A stretch of DNA of 64,000 nt. Source: Rhynchonema sp. JSB1_4. Taxonomy: Eukaryota > Nematoda > Chromadorea > Monhysterida > Xyalidae. Each line of letters begins with the position of its first letter. Position 1 is the first letter of the stretch. This document shows, piece after piece, positions 10,534 to 23,334 of the stretch. The notes below the pieces were generated by a model. The model saw nothing but the letters and a program-made list of their open reading frames with translations. It was not told the origin of the DNA and searched no databases. The DNA lies in assembly GCA_030248065.1 (NCBI GenBank), contig JASAMV010000804.1:1-64000 (forward strand), read 5' to 3'. The position numbers and the translations under genes are program-made.

Positions 10534-13239
10534 ATGGATTCGCCGAGTACTTCACGATCACCGTTGACGACTGAAGATGGGGCACAAAGCACGTCAGGAA
10601 CATTACGAACAAAAATATCGTTGCGGTCGGGCGGCGCTTCGTTTGTTTCGCCGTTTCACCTCATGAAACCGGAATTGCCGCGTTAGTTCTGGTTGAGGTT
10701 TAGCGCTTTGCATCCCGTTAAACTTTGCGAATGCTTTTCTATCGTCAACAACAAGCGACACCGAGATCGATATTTTGGACTCAAAATGGCCCAAAATCGG
10801 GTGTGAAAGTTGCGATGTCGAAGAGCACTGATCAATTTTACGTTCAGGCAGTGTAGTTCCTGGTCCGGAGGGGGAACAGGCGTACCCCCTTTTTTCGGAG
10901 GGGGAACAGACGTACCCACCTGGGGGGGAAGGGGGAGGTCCCAAATTTGGAGAAAAGTCATTTTTTGAGGTCGAAAATTTGACTCATAATTGCCCCTTTT
11001 TAGAAAACCTCAATAAAAAGCGTATTTTGGCGAATTTTGACGACATTGACCTAAAAATCACTCATTTTATGCCTAAAAATGCCTATTTTAGGCAAAAATT
11101 GGGGAAGCAGACGTACCCGGAGGGGGAACAGTGGGGCGGGCGTACCATGGAGGGGGAACAGACGTACCCGAGGGGGGACCCCCCTCCCCCCAGGAACTAC
11201 GCTGCGTTGAGGTTGCGAGAATTTTCCTTTTCAGCCAAAAAATACTCATTTTGGGGGCCCCATCAAGCCCCAAAGGTACAGTGTATTGATACCGGTTCTT
11301 TAGCAAATGCAGCTCAGGCTATCGGAGGGGGGGTAGTACTGGGTTTTCTGGATTGGTGTTGTGTGCCCACGCAAACCACCACACCCATCCATAATCCTGA
11401 CGCCTGACATACACGCCACGTCATAGCCGCGTGTGGTGAGCAAAGTCTGTCGTTTGTGTTTTCAGTTCTCAATTTTTACTCAGTTGTCTCATTTTCAGCC
11501 CAGCCTGCCATCTCCGGCAGCATTGATCTGCTGACGCATTTCGGCCTTGATCACGTTCACAGCAAACTGTCGTCCGTTCACTTACGCAAAGAACTCAGTT
11601 CGTTTCTGCCAAATGTGCCTGGCAACGTCGATAACCCAATGCAACATGCAGACTCCAGGTATGTATGTTTATGTGTCATAGGGCTCTACCTGACCCTAAC
11701 AGGGTTTTATTTCAAATGTGATGATATGCCAAGGTTCTACGTTCCAGTCCCACAAAGACGTTCTGCAGGACACCTGATTTTTGGGACCAAAATGACACGC
11801 AACACTCAATTTTAGGTGCTGCTGGCCAGATCGTAGGTAACATTCTGGGTGCCAGGTTTTATATTTTTAAGTTATGCCTCGCATGGCGCTTACGTTTAGA
11901 AAAAACGCTCGCAGCATTGCCAACGAGGTTGCCAAGATACTGCCACGACGAAAAATATGCACATAAAATTGTAGCCCTGCGCGTTGCTATCTATTTGTTT
12001 CTGTTTGCAAATATTTTTTTCACATTCAGCGGTTTGAAAGCGCTGATCGATAAGCCGCCAATCACGGGCAAAGAAATTCACCCACTCACCTCAACACAGC
12101 TGGCCGGCTTCAAACTCAGTACTGTGCCTGTGAGTGAATTAATCGAACTGTATTTTTGAGCTTTTCAGGCAGAGCCTTTTTATTCATACGTAACTTTATT
12201 CGAACTTTCAGTTACCCGATGACTACCGAGCATTCTGCAATGCCGTGACTGGCGAAGACGAAAGGCAGACAAAACGGCCGAAACATAAACGAACGTTGGA
12301 GCAAGACGAGGACAGAGATGGTCAGCTTCAGCAGGGCCCGGTCCACAGAAGCGAATTACCTTAACACTAACATTGACACTTGCACTAACACAAACGTTGA
12401 CATAAAAATAAACACAAAAGAGAAAATCCTTGCGTTTGTGTTAGTGCTAGTGTCAACGTTGGTGTTAATGTAAGTGCCAATGCTAGTGTTAGTGTCAGTG
12501 GTGTCGTTGGGACTTGGGAAATCAAAAAGTCAGGATACCGGATACCCAAAATCCAAAATTTTCGGATACCGGATACCCAAAATGAAAAATCTCGGATACC
12601 AGGGGGTTGCTCCCTGAAATAAAAAATCTCGGATACCCAGGGGGTTGTTCAAAAAAAGGTCAATTTTTTAGAAGGAAATTGAGCAAAATCGGTGCTGGAA
12701 GCGCAAAAAAATGGTAATTTTAGGGGTTATGCTTGCGCCAGCAAGCGATTTTGAGCATTTTGGAGGAAAAAAATGGGCGATTTTTACGGTTTCCGGAAAA
12801 ATTTTAGGATAGGATACCCCTGGACAAAAAGTCAGGATACCGGATACCCCAGGGTGAAAAAATCAAGATACCGGATACTAGGGGGGGTAACCCCCCCTTC
12901 CCCTCCCCCCCAACCACACCACTGGAGTGTCAAGGTTAAGGTAATCCGCTTCTGTGGACCGGGCCCAGCATCAAACGTTTTTGCGATTTCGTTTCGTTTA
13001 TTTGTGTTCACTCCGCTTGTAATTGTTGTGGTTTTCATTGCAGACGCTGAAAGCGAAAAGAAACGCAAACAACGCAAAGACGACGAAAAGGAAAAGAAGA
13101 AAAAGAAAAAGAAAGACAAAAAGAAAAAGGTGCGTGTTTTTGCAGTTTATGGTTTGCTTCACAACAATATGCGCCGCCTGCGCAACAATTTGCGTACCTA
13201 CAGAAAGTTGCCAATTTTCAGAAAGCCGCTAGTCCGTAA
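10534..13239 (+). CDS. MED19: Mediator complex subunit 19
   Basis: Head-module subunit of Mediator, the nuclear co-activator linking transcription factors to RNA polymerase II. Exons: 10534-10681, 11499-11658, 12030-12129, 12212-12320, 13044-13129, 13222-13239. They sum to 621 nt, 206 residues, with all phases consistent. The start is the ATG opening a Ser/Thr-rich N-terminus that leads into SPFHLMK, the PFYLM-like element of animal MED19. Then come SIDLLTHFGLDH, LSSFLPNVPG, the IDKPPITGKEI / LTSTQLAGFKL block, and a C-terminal run almost entirely of Lys, Asp and Glu that ends KKKKKAASP. This order matches MED19 and the tail is its usual basic region. Intron 1 holds a hAT MITE and intron 4 two nested elements. 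AATAAA at 13413-13418 is a possible poly(A) signal. CCDC22 begins 389 bp downstream. Confidence 0.93.
10849..11204. mobile_element. hAT-type MITE in MED19 intron 1
   Basis: Ends CAGTGTAGTTCCTGG and CCAGGAACTACGCTG. The flanks are CGTTCAGG (10841-10848) and CGTTGAGG (11205-11212), a 7-of-8 match. The interior has inverted copies of GGAGGGGGAACAGACGTACC and a CCTAAAAATGCC core. Same family as 25,858, 26,553 and 27,245. Confidence 0.85.
12335..12968. repeat. Foldback element in MED19 intron 4, split by a hAT MITE
   Basis: The left arm (GGGCCCGGTCCACAGAAGCG then TTACCTTAACAC) returns inverted at about 12,925-12,968. Inner parts carry GTGTTAGTGCTAGTGTCAACG-type repeats in both orientations. The hAT MITE at 12,496-12,924 interrupts the right side. 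Confidence 0.7.
12496..12924. mobile_element. hAT-type MITE (GATACCGGATACC family)
   Basis: Starts CAGTGGTGTCGTTGGG and ends CCAACCACACCACTG. It is a close relative of 16,734-17,166, with the same GGATACCGGATACCC subterminal repeats and the same order. The flanks do not give a clean 8-bp duplication here. Confidence 0.8.
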
Positions 13240-13628
13240 CACTGATTTAATATGGCCACAGCGTTGACAATCTATCGTCATTTCGAGCGTTGATTTATAT
13301 GTGTACAGGGTGACGTGACCTTTTGGTCTGTATTATATTACATGGTCTTTGTTGGTGTTCGCGTGTACATTTATTGGTCAATCAAGTGTCAACCTAATTT
13401 TCTGTAAAAGCCAATAAAATCTGGTATCGGTTTACGACGTCCATGCTGGTTGTTCCGTGTTGATTTTCCAGTGTGGATTCCACTTCCAGCCTCCTTAAAC
13501 GAAGGCTTACTTGTTTTCAATTTGTTGCACCAGAAATAATATTGCACATGTGTAGCTGCTGCGTATCTGGGCTGAATCGGACCGCCATTTTCAGTTCACA
13601 GTCGATGTGGTGAAGTGTAAAGGACGCA

Positions 13629-16600
13629 ATGGAAGCAGTGGACGAATTGCTGTTCGAAAATTTGCGACGGCTGGGAATGTCGGTGTTATTCCGCCGTTAC
13701 TGTCTTCCCTTTTTAACAATAAAAATTGTTGCATTTGGTTTTTGCGCCAATTCACTGGCTGTGATGATGTTTCAGTGACTTGCCGCAGTCCGTTTCAACA
13801 ATCGCTGATTTTGCTTCGCCGAATGAGAACGTGTATCAAATGTGAGTTTAGCTTGTTTCCTGTGCGTTTATTTGGCATTCTCTTGCCTTCCCGTTTAGCG
13901 CCGTATGCGGATTCTACCAGACACGGTGCCGCTGTACTGCATGTACATTATTCTGTGTGACGCACCACTAAGGGTGATATTTTCGATACGGTGTACAGGT
14001 CAGTTGGGTGTAAAGGTCGGTGGAAAGCTCGGTCGACAGCTCAGTGTAATAGACCTCGGTGTAAACTTGAAACATTCCACGTTAATAACAGGCAATGTTT
14101 CACGTTTACACCGAGCTACGCCGACCTAGCTTTCGACCGAACTTTACGCCGACCTTCACGCCCAACTGACCTTTACACCGTTTTGAAAATTCCACACTAA
14201 GTGGGCGCGATAGCCAGCGTCTGCTCCACAATTACGGACCCTTTATTGCAGTCTGGTGCAGTGTCTATGGCTGATCAACGCATCGCATCACGAACGCCTG
14301 CGCAGCGCCGAATTACCGCCGAATGTCAACAAACGATACCAAAGTGCGGCCAAAGTTGCGAGTTTGGTAAACGAGCTAGGCATGAAAGAGCATCTAGCCG
14401 CTGAAACATTACTCTACGGCAACATCGGCGCGTTGCGCAATGTGCTGTTGTTTGTTGTGAAACGTATTCCCAGTGATGCGACCGAACCGAACGAGCGGAG
14501 AGAACAAACGCTATTAGATGTGCTGCACGAACAGTGTGCGATTGCGGTGAGACAGTGTCGACCCTGGCTGCCTTGGTACTGTCGGGATGCTGTCACGCAG
14601 CAGAAATGGCGCGTGAACTTGTCGGATTGGCTCAATTTCGACTGCCAAACACAGCAACAAGCCAAACTACAGTTGAAATCGCACATGGACTTGCTAAGTG
14701 CAATGGTTCGACCACGCGTCGGCCCCAAACCTTCGTTGCCGCCCAAGCCCACACATCTGACATCGACATCTACACTCGCCCCAATGCAGTCACCCGATCC
14801 AAAAGAGGCACAAAGCTCAAGGATCGATCAAGAATTGGCGGATTTGGCGTCAAAACTTGACGCGGTCCGAAGTGAGACTGAAACATTACGACTGACTGGA
14901 TTGCAACTGAAGAACGACAGCAAACAGTTGACGACCGAATTGGGTGTGATCGCGCAGACGGTGACCGAAACCGACAGGAAATTAGCCGTGTTGCTCGCTG
15001 ATCCGGACGCCAATTTGAATAAATTACAGGTGCAGGATTTTTGGTGTCGTAGTTTCATATTTACCTGGTTTTTATGATGCAGGTAACATTTTTTACCTGA
15101 ACGTTTGCTTGAAAAGACTGGGGGCGCAAAGTGTCATGCCGACGCTCTCCACTGCACCATGCGATACCTAGCCAAACCTGGCTGTTAATAACTTCTCCGA
15201 TATCTCAGCTAAACATATTTCCAAACGTGTGATTTTATGCAAATGTGGTTTGCAGTCATTCTCGAGCCAGACCGACGATCGCCTATCGAAGCTGCACTCC
15301 AAATGGGAGTCGCATTGTGCGACACAGACACGCACGCTGGAGGAATTGCGACTGAAAGTGGCACAACAACCTGACAGTTTGTTGGGCGAAATCGGGGATA
15401 TGATGCAACGATGTGATCAATTCTTGCAGCAAGTAGCCGATAAACAGCGCTACAGGTTGGTGGTCACCCTGCTGTTGAAGTCATTACCCCTGCCCGTTGG
15501 CAGTGGTTCACCCGCCACTAACACCTTGAACAAAGAAGAGCAGATTTCTGTTCTTGTTGTTCTTTCGACTTCGACTTGGTTTTCCGTTTGGGATGGGAGA
15601 GGCTTCTCTCTTGTTTGATCCCTATCCCCTTTTGGCTCTCCCTCCCTCTATTCCAGAACATTTTCTCTTTTTTTGTCTCTTTTTTTGTTCAAGGTACTGT
15701 TGCATGCTCAAACTGGCTCTCTGTTCAACTGTCCGTCTTCCAGCTTGGGTGCTGATGCAGAGCGGTCGGTGTTTTTTGGATGCCTCTAGCTGTAGGCTGT
15801 TGTGCTAATTGCAAACATAAGCCTCGAAGCTCCTTGTCATTCTTATGACCTGATGTCTCTTTTTCAGACAACAACTGGAACGAGAATGCGCCAAAGTGGG
15901 CGAGCGTTCGGCCCCGCGATCGGCCTATACACGAAGGATACTGGACATGGTGGCCAGCGTGAACAAACAGACCCAGCAGATTGATAAGGTGCCGACCATA
16001 CTGTGTCATTTGGTCATTATCTGTGTCAGTTAATCACACTCGCAGAGCAATTCGGCTCGGGTATCCACCAAAACGTTTTATAAAATCAGTCCCTGTAAAT
16101 TACCTCGTACCCACCCGGTGTAGTTGCGTAGTCTGGCAAAGCGGCTGGTGTACTTGCCCAATTTTTTGGGAAAGGCGGTTAGTATATCTCCCTTGGGGAC
16201 GGGGGAGACCTGAACTCAGGAAAAGTTACTTTTTCAGACAAAATTTGACCTATTTTTGCCACTTTTGGAGAAACGTCGCTCTGAAAAGGGTATCTTGACG
16301 ACTTTTGACAACATTGGCCTAAAAATTACCCATTTTAGGCCTAAAAATGCTCGTTTTATACCTAAATTGGGGAAGTTAATGTACCTGAAGAGGCGTTAGT
16401 GTACTAGTGTATCTTTGTCGCGGCGGTCAGTGTACCTCTGCGAGGACCCACCAGGAAGTGTTTGAGTTTGCCATGTGTTTTGAGATTGAGCTTCGTGAAT
16501 GACTGCCGAGGATGAAAGGCTAATCCTCCGCTTCCCACAACGTTCAGGTGCTCACTGATAATCTTGAAGTGCAACGCGAGATCAACATCTTGACCGGCAA

Positions 16601-17760
16601 ACTACAACGCTCGTTCACTGCCATTGACGAGGGACTGTATGCACAGGCTTGCCAGGTATGGGCGCAGTGACTTAGTTCGTTTGCCACGTTTGAAACTTTC
16701 GGTCCCTCCCTCAACATGACGGTTACATGTCATCAGTGGTGTCGTTGGGAAATCAAAAAGTCAGGATACCAAATACCCAAAATCCAAAATTTTCGGATAC
16801 CGGATACCCAAAATGAAAAATCTCGGATACCAGGGGGGGGTTGCTCCCTAAAATAAAAAATCTCGGATACCCAGGGGGGGGGTTGTTCAAAAAAGGTCAA
16901 TTTTTTAGAGGAAAATTGAGCAAAATCGGTGTTGAAAGCGCAAAAAATGGTCATTTTGGGGGGTTTGCTTGCGCTAGCAAGCGATTTTGAGCATTTTGGA
17001 GGTAAAAATGGGCCATTTTTACGGTTTTCGGAAAAATTTTAGGGTAGGATACCCCTGGACAAAAAGTCAGGATACCGGATACCCCTGGGTGAAAAAATCA
17101 AGATACCGGATACCGGATACTAGGGGGGGTAACCCCCCCCCTTCCCCCCCCCCAACGACACCACTGCATGTCATACAAATCCGCCGATGTCAACCTTAAT
17201 CTTCGGTCTGGCCAAGTCGCATGACCGCTTGTGCCAAAGATATTTCGATTGTTACTAGCAGACACCGACACCATTAATTTTGACGAAACACTTTCACGCT
17301 GTTCTAAAATGGCCTTGGTGCAAAAGATGTGACGCGACCAAGGCCAGACAGGGCCGATCACCGAGTTTGTTGCTATTGAGACGAGAGGAACGAGACTCAG
17401 GCAGCCGCGGTATTAGGCCTGAGTTGAAACCGCAACCCCACTTTTACGTTAAGCACTCAAGGTTCTCAAGTCCGTTAAAAGGTGTAACAGTTGTTCACAT
17501 TAGGCATTGTGCAGGACGAGTCCTTGCGTCGCGCGTACAAGCTGTTGGTGCAAACGCACGAGACATGTTCGTCGATTGTGGATGTCGTCCAACAGACGGG
17601 CGCTATGACCAGACAGTTACTCGATCTTGAACATTCGCTGGAAACCGAAACGCAGAAGTCCACCGACACCACTTTGGAAAAACTGATCACCGATTATTGT
17701 AAGGTGAAGCAGCAAAATCAGGAGCTCGAAACGATCATCAGTCAACAGCAACAGGAATAG
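13629..17760 (+). CDS. CCDC22: CCDC22, CCC (COMMD/CCDC22/CCDC93) complex subunit
   Basis: Scaffold of the CCC complex that works with retriever and WASH in endosomal recycling. It also affects cullin-RING ligases. Exons: 13629-13684, 13776-13841, 14252-15029, 15256-15455, 15868-15988, 16548-16655, 17515-17760. They total 1575 nt, 524 residues, and every phase agrees. The N-terminus MEAVDELLFENLRRLG with VQCLWLINAS, LVNELG and LLFVVKRIPSDATE matches the calponin-homology-like domain. The C-terminal half is coiled coil, with AYTRRILDMVASVNKQ, VLTDNLEVQREINILTGKL, and a final block DESLRRAYKLL / TGAMTRQLLDLE that is the conserved CCDC22 tail. The start ATG is the only one giving that N-terminus. 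Introns carry a palindromic MITE (intron 2), a decayed MITE (intron 5) and a hAT MITE (intron 6). Confidence 0.94.
13972..14197. mobile_element. Palindromic MITE, copy 1 (CCDC22 intron 2), 3-bp duplication TAA
   Basis: The 226-bp element is almost one perfect hairpin. The left arm GGTGTACAGGTCAGTTGGG, with AAAGGTCGG and AAAGCTCGGTCG, is mirrored on the right, and the loop is near GTTAATAACAGGC. TAA flanks both sides (13969-13971 and 14198-14200). A second copy is at 41,233-41,457 with ATA flanks. Confidence 0.85.
16098..16455. mobile_element. Decayed hAT-type MITE in CCDC22 intron 5
   Basis: It shares the order and the CCTAAAAATGC / TTTTGACAACATTGGCC core with the element at 27,245-27,630 and the fragment at 50,170-50,480. 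The ends GGTGTAGTTGCGTAGTC and CACCAGGAAGTG have diverged and no target duplication is evident. Confidence 0.55.
16734..17166. mobile_element. hAT-type MITE in CCDC22 intron 6, target duplication CATGTCAT
   Basis: Perfect terminal repeats CAGTGGTGTCGTTGGG and CCAACGACACCACTG. Exact 8-bp flanks CATGTCAT at 16726-16733 and 17167-17174. Subterminal repeats of GGATACCGGATACC. Close relative of 12,496-12,924. Confidence 0.95.
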
Positions 17761-17936
17761 AGCAGAATTCCGTTTGATTCCCACAGTTGTGAAAAATAAT
17801 GTGTTGCCGTTTTGTCATCTTGTGATCAAAGAATCTTACTTGGTGCTGTTTGTGATTCAATCGCGTGTCATTATTCTAATCTAACAACTACAATATATCA
17901 TCCAGACTTTGAACAGATGAGCGAGCCAATGAATCA

Positions 17937-20555
17937 TCAGAGCACAGTCATTCTGGCCCTGACCACCAACGCCATGTCATTGCGACACGCCGACATGATG
18001 GCGGTCTGCAATCGTCGACGTCGATCGGTGCTGCGACGTTGCATGCGCACCGTCAGTGCATGGCTGGTGTAGATGTAGGTCACGGCGAACCACAGCGCGC
18101 ACGCCAACAACGCTGCTGCCAGCGACCAGCCTGCAATGCAACACAACTCTGTCCGCCATCGAGTTTCCCCAACCAGCCGTTCCAAAAATTCGCAGGCTGA
18201 TTTGTTCGCACCATGCTCTGACGAACGGGCTCGTTGTAAGCACCTCAATGTTGTATGGGTTAAACCCGACACTTCCATCGAAAACGTGCCTGATGCTCCA
18301 GAAATCTAACATCAACGTGCCTGCCGTTTGAGACTGCATCAACTATGCACAAAGTGTTGTCAATGACAAGGCCAGTCAAGTACTCTTGCACTGCTTCACC
18401 GAAAATTCCGCGCAGTTACCATAATATGGCTGACTCACTGCAAACCAAGTGCACTGTCGTCTGCACGTACATATTTATCGACAACCGTTTGTGTGGCGGC
18501 ATAGTCTCAATTGACAGGCTGGTAGATGTTACACTTCGGCATCAACAGGCACGTTTGCGTTGTGAAAGGCGGTTTTAACCCATACAATTGAGGTACTTAC
18601 AACGAGCCCGTTCGCATGCGCGTGGCACGTATAAATGCCTGAGCATTTTTGGAACAGCCGTTGGGGAACCGATGGCGCTTGATCTTTGAGGGTTGAATAC
18701 TTGAAGAACCCCAAAGCTTGCTTTTTTTGGAAGGTTTTTGCGCTCAAACAGCGCCATCGCGTTTCCACAACGACTGTTCCAAAAATTCCTAAGCATTTAA
18801 CGGGTGATCCCAGGTGTTCGACTGCAAGAACTTTCCAGCACCAGGTGAAAGCCTACTACCTAAGTGCCCAACCTGGTTTGACATGCAGTGCGTTTCGCAT
18901 CAAAGTTTCAACGTCCTGACTCGTCTCAGCGTCATGTGTGTGCAACGTTACGCGCATCAGGTGTAGTTTGATCAAAAACACCACGATAGTGACCAAGTAC
19001 AGGACGCCTGCAATTTGAAGGCACGCCCAACACTACAGCTTTGGTATCGTACTGGACGACTGGATTGATCTGTTTTGTCTTGCACATACATAGTTTAGAA
19101 TCCAGAAAAAAGATTGCCACTAATTTCGACCTGTGTTCACAGAGTTTCTCAGTTCCCTACCAAAAAGTAAACATCTCTAAGGCTAAGTTTTAGTTCGTCA
19201 GCAAATCCTTTTTATCTGCTTTTTTCGAACGCGCGATCGAGACATAAAATGATGCCAAGCGTCCGCAACATTTGCTTGAACGAAGACAGGCTGACCGGTG
19301 AGCACTGTGCCAACGGCGGTCACGACAAGAGTGCGCAATGGACGCATGATGGACGCGAAGAAACCGACAAGCACGGTCGCCACCAGCACACACATGGTCA
19401 CGCCCGCAATGCCGAACGATATGTGATGTGCAACTGTAAGTGGGACACAGCGATTAAAAATGACATAAAACAACAGAACTACAAACATGGCGATTTATTG
19501 TGGCTCTATTCTGATGGTTTCCTGATTTGAAAGCTTACATATTTGACCATCAAATCAATGCGACCAACACACTGGTGATCCACACAAACGTGTTTCACTC
19601 GTCGTTTAGATCTGTTTTCGCAGACAGCGGTGCATCGGGTCATCGTCAGTGTGAATGCGCCAAATGGCGACACGTGACACCCCAGATAAACAGACGAGCT
19701 GGCTTTATGCTCGCGTAACCACAAGTGCCCCGAACCCGTAATGGCGTCGAACGGCGCATGTGTGTGATGTGATTGTGTGATGACTTGCGACAGAACATCA
19801 TGCCCATTGAACACTGTGAAGAAACACGAGTCCGTTGAATGAATGACATCGAGATCGTTAAGACGTTGACGATCGCTGACTGGCAATGGGTGTGACATCA
19901 GACCGCAGCTTTTCATTTGTAGCCCCAACCAGATTACACTTCCGCATGTTCCAGCCAGACCAGTCACTATTATGGGTGAAACATGTACTTTCCTCAAGTT
20001 ACGTCCTTTTTTAAGTTCACTGAAATCGCAACGGCCTAACAGCAGACCCAACCTTTACCGTTGACAAAGCCACGGCCTGAATTTGAATGTCAGTCAATCA
20101 GCAGTTTGTACAATGGCGCTGAACTGCATGATGTTGTCCCAGTATACCGACGCCGAATGTTGTCTGACATGTCAATAATCTAATAAAAGGTGTACCAATA
20201 ACTAACAGATCAAATCCGAGCACTCCAGGAACAGATTCGAGTGTTTGTCATACAGATGGTAGGTCCGATTGTGCGTGTGCACATGTAGCACCTTGTAGAT
20301 GGGCATGATAACAACGCCGACATTGTCCTGCGGATCGTTCTCTGGTCGTAGTACATCGCCGACATTGTCCTGCGGATCGTTCTCTAGTCGTAGTACATCG
20401 TCGGATCGTCTTAATTGCGGGATTAGTTGGCCGAAATCGAAGTACACATGCATCCAGGATGTCGACACTGCCGATATCAGCAACATCACCATGGCGTTGA
20501 CAAGAATGATGATTTCGTGCCGCGCCGCCACCGTCAGCAACTGGCGACTGCTCAT
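17937..20555 (-). CDS. Predicted multi-pass membrane protein (claudin/PMP22-like fold possible)
   Basis: Not recognised as a named family. Supported exons on the minus strand are: 20555-20207 (start MSSRQLLTVAARHE, first helix IIILVNAMVMLLISAV, then STSWMHV), probably 19966 down to an undetermined donor, 19433-19296 (helix ISFGIAGVTMCVLVATVLVG), and 18130-17937 (helix WSLAAALLACALWFAVTYIY, then an Arg-rich tail ending at TGA). The junction 19296/18130 is in phase and rebuilds TVLTGWSLAA. One large loop, tryptophan after helix 1 and two later helices in tandem resemble the claudin/PMP22 superfamily, but this is weak. The first loop has a 14-residue tandem duplication (DVLRxENDPQDNVG twice). 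The stop lies 176 bp from the convergent CCDC22 stop. Confidence 0.55.
18152..18800. repeat. Inverted and direct dispersed repeats within an intron
   Basis: A unit with CCAACCAGCCGTTCCAAAAATT (about 18,165) recurs inverted at about 18,645-18,690 and again directly at about 18,765-18,800. The arms 18,205-18,270 and 18,560-18,640 also mirror each other (ACGAACGGGCTCGTTGTAAG). Probably the remains of a foldback element. Confidence 0.6.
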
Positions 20556-22984
20556 CGCGTCACACTATTCGAAACACTGTCGTCGTGCCTCTCTGTAAAC
20601 AATTTCTTTATTCAATACACTAGTGGATGCGGCATTTTCGTCCCCAATCAGCCGTTAATTTCATGATTGCATCTCTACGCACTCGCCTTCTTTCTTCCGA
20701 TGGTGAATCCCGATTTATTCGCTTATATCGGACTAATAAAGCGTAAAAATGGTTAAAAGCAAATATTAAAAACTTGAAAATGCAAAAATAGGTTGGTTGA
20801 CTTGCTATGTTGGTTCAGCACCAAGGCCCTAATGGGAGACAAGGCATTTATTCCAAGAAAATTGCCGAGAAAAAAGAAGGTCATCATTTCGGTTCCCTTT
20901 GGTTTGCAAACTGTGTGAATCTTCCTGATATAACAATTCTACTACAGCTGAAGTGTGTGTTTGAAAATTACAATGATGCACGTAGAAATTACTTATTGCT
21001 CTTCTTTGACTTTAAACGCCGTACTTTCGAATGCTGTAATACACCCACATTGGTCATATAAATTCTGACGGTTCACTCGTCGTTTTTTGCACACCGAGCA
21101 AGTTCAAAGTGCATTATCGGTTTTCGCACCCGACAAAACAACACAACACGCCAGCGAGGAAGGTACATTATAAAAATTTGTCTGTGAGCCGCGCCAGTGC
21201 CACTCGGACTTTTTTGAGAACACAAGCGCACATTACCAGCGAATTTTACCAAACTTGTAAACTGTACTTACAATGGCTTTACATGTACATGTAAACAGGA
21301 TACACTGCTCTGTATTGTGATGTCATATCAGTTATTCAGTCTGTTTCTTTAATCCTGCCAAAGCCTGAAAATAAGCGGGAACAGAGGATATGAAGTGCAG
21401 CTATAAAGTCTCCTAGATGGGCACGTTATCGTGTCCGTTAATCCAGCTTAGTCCGTTTTTGTTTTCCGTATGCTACAGTGCTATAAATAATGAAAAACTG
21501 ACTGAGCCCACTGACTCTGACTGACATCCATGTCTCACATAACACTGCGCGGATAACAGAAGTTCCAAATAAAGCCCAGCGCTCTTGTTCAACGTACGCG
21601 TACCTAGATAGATAGTGCCGCTGTTGCTTTATACAACGTTTGAAACATCAGTCACACGCAGTCTATTGGCACGTGGAATGCGCAGAAGACCGCAGTAAAG
21701 CCAGTAGACAATTTATCCTGAAAATGACGCACGGCGCGCTGATACAGAATGCGAAAGTTGGATTGGTGATCATTTTTTGGACCACTACTGCACATTACAT
21801 GAGCCACATTGGTCGTTCTATTCGGAATAGGGCAAAGAGGTTCATCACAGTCTCTCCCAGCGAGCACCAGATAAACTCGCAATTTGCCGAGAGTGGAAAT
21901 ATATCACCTCACGTGAAACTGACGCCTTGCCTTCAATCCGACATTAGCTGTAGCCTATAATGCAGAGGGAGGCTCGCTGTCTTGCACTGAAAGATTCATC
22001 CGGTCCAGATCAGCTGAGTCAGAAAGCTGCCTTAGGCTGCTGTGCTGGACTACAAAACAGGGGTTCAATAGAATTAAATTGCAAACCAACCAACTGCTAC
22101 CCGTCTGGGACTATATTCCACAAGTCAAACACAAAGAAGGCCGGGTTTGTCCCGGTATCCGATTTTCATTAATCCTGGGCATCATCCCTGAAAGGTATAC
22201 CCGCACATGTGTACATCGGCCGTGCATGCATTGGCCTGTGTGCCTGTGCGCACTGGTAAACACACATGCTTAAAATTGACGGTGTCCGGTTGGAAAGTGA
22301 AGCGGTGCCACAATGAACAGATTTTTGATGTTCTAGAAAATGAGTTTAGATAAGAGCAGGGCGCAGATGGGCTTGGGTTAAAATGACTTCCAAAAACCAG
22401 TCCAAAAGTTACTGATCTTTTGAACTATAAACGCGTTACAAGCTGGTCGTTTTTGCACTTTAATCCTTTCAAGCTGTTCTCGATCCTTGACAGTCACACG
22501 AAGCGATTGTGATAACATTCGACAATGTTAGCGATCAGTTCAACAAATGTCAAAAACTCCGGGCCACCACCGTGGGCTGAAGCCCTCGGGAGCTCTATTT
22601 GAATAAAATGTTTGAAACAAAGACGAAGTTTTCCACTTTTTCCGAATGGAGCCCCCGGGGCTTTATATGGACAACTCCGATGCTTCTTTACATCGAACAT
22701 GGGGTCAATGGTTTTGGCGTGTTTTTGACAGCAATATTTTTTGGGCTTTACTTTAGTCTTCGTCACACTGCAGAATGAATGAGATATGCAGAATGATCAT
22801 AAAACGGTATTGAGTCGTATCAACTTCATCGGACGTTTTTTATCGGATGCGGAATTCCAAGACAGCATTACATTTTCAAAATTGCTTTCACACCATGCCA
22901 TATCACGCTGTTGGGTGCGTGCACTGGTTGAATAAAACTGAGTGAACGCCCAGGTGAAGTTCACACACAGCCAACTTATTGTAT
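20556..22984. other. No gene recognised
   Basis: Open frames are short, lack splice-compatible partners and show no domain I know. The sequence is AT-rich with no clear repeat. Confidence 0.5.
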
Positions 22985-23263
22985 GGGCAATCCATCGGCT
23001 CATGGCACTTTTTATACACACAGCGCGTGCAGCAGCACATGCCATTTTCTAAACAAAATGTGCACTTTGAGCGAGTGACACACTTTGATGACCACTTTTT
23101 AATTTATCCGGTTTTCATTTGCTGCTTGCCATAACGCTTTTCTGCAGTGTTGCAAAATTTGGAGATGTTTCAACGGATAACTGCAGAGAACAGATGCATT
23201 CATTGACGGCAGTAGTGCAGCATGCAGCGTGTGCGTGCGAGTGCCATGAGCTGGCGGATTGCC
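22985..23263. repeat. Possible foldback element
   Basis: GGCAATCCATCGGCTCATGGCACT on the left is mirrored by AGTGCCATGAGCTGGCGGATTGCC on the right. The inner GCTCATGGCACTTT is shared with the foldback ends at 52,819-53,145. The outer TAGTCC part is not present. Confidence 0.45.
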
Positions 23264-23334
23264 TCGCATTCATGGATACATACAAACACTGAGCTTGGCT
23301 TTAGTTGAAATGGACGCCAGTGAATGCAGCGGTG

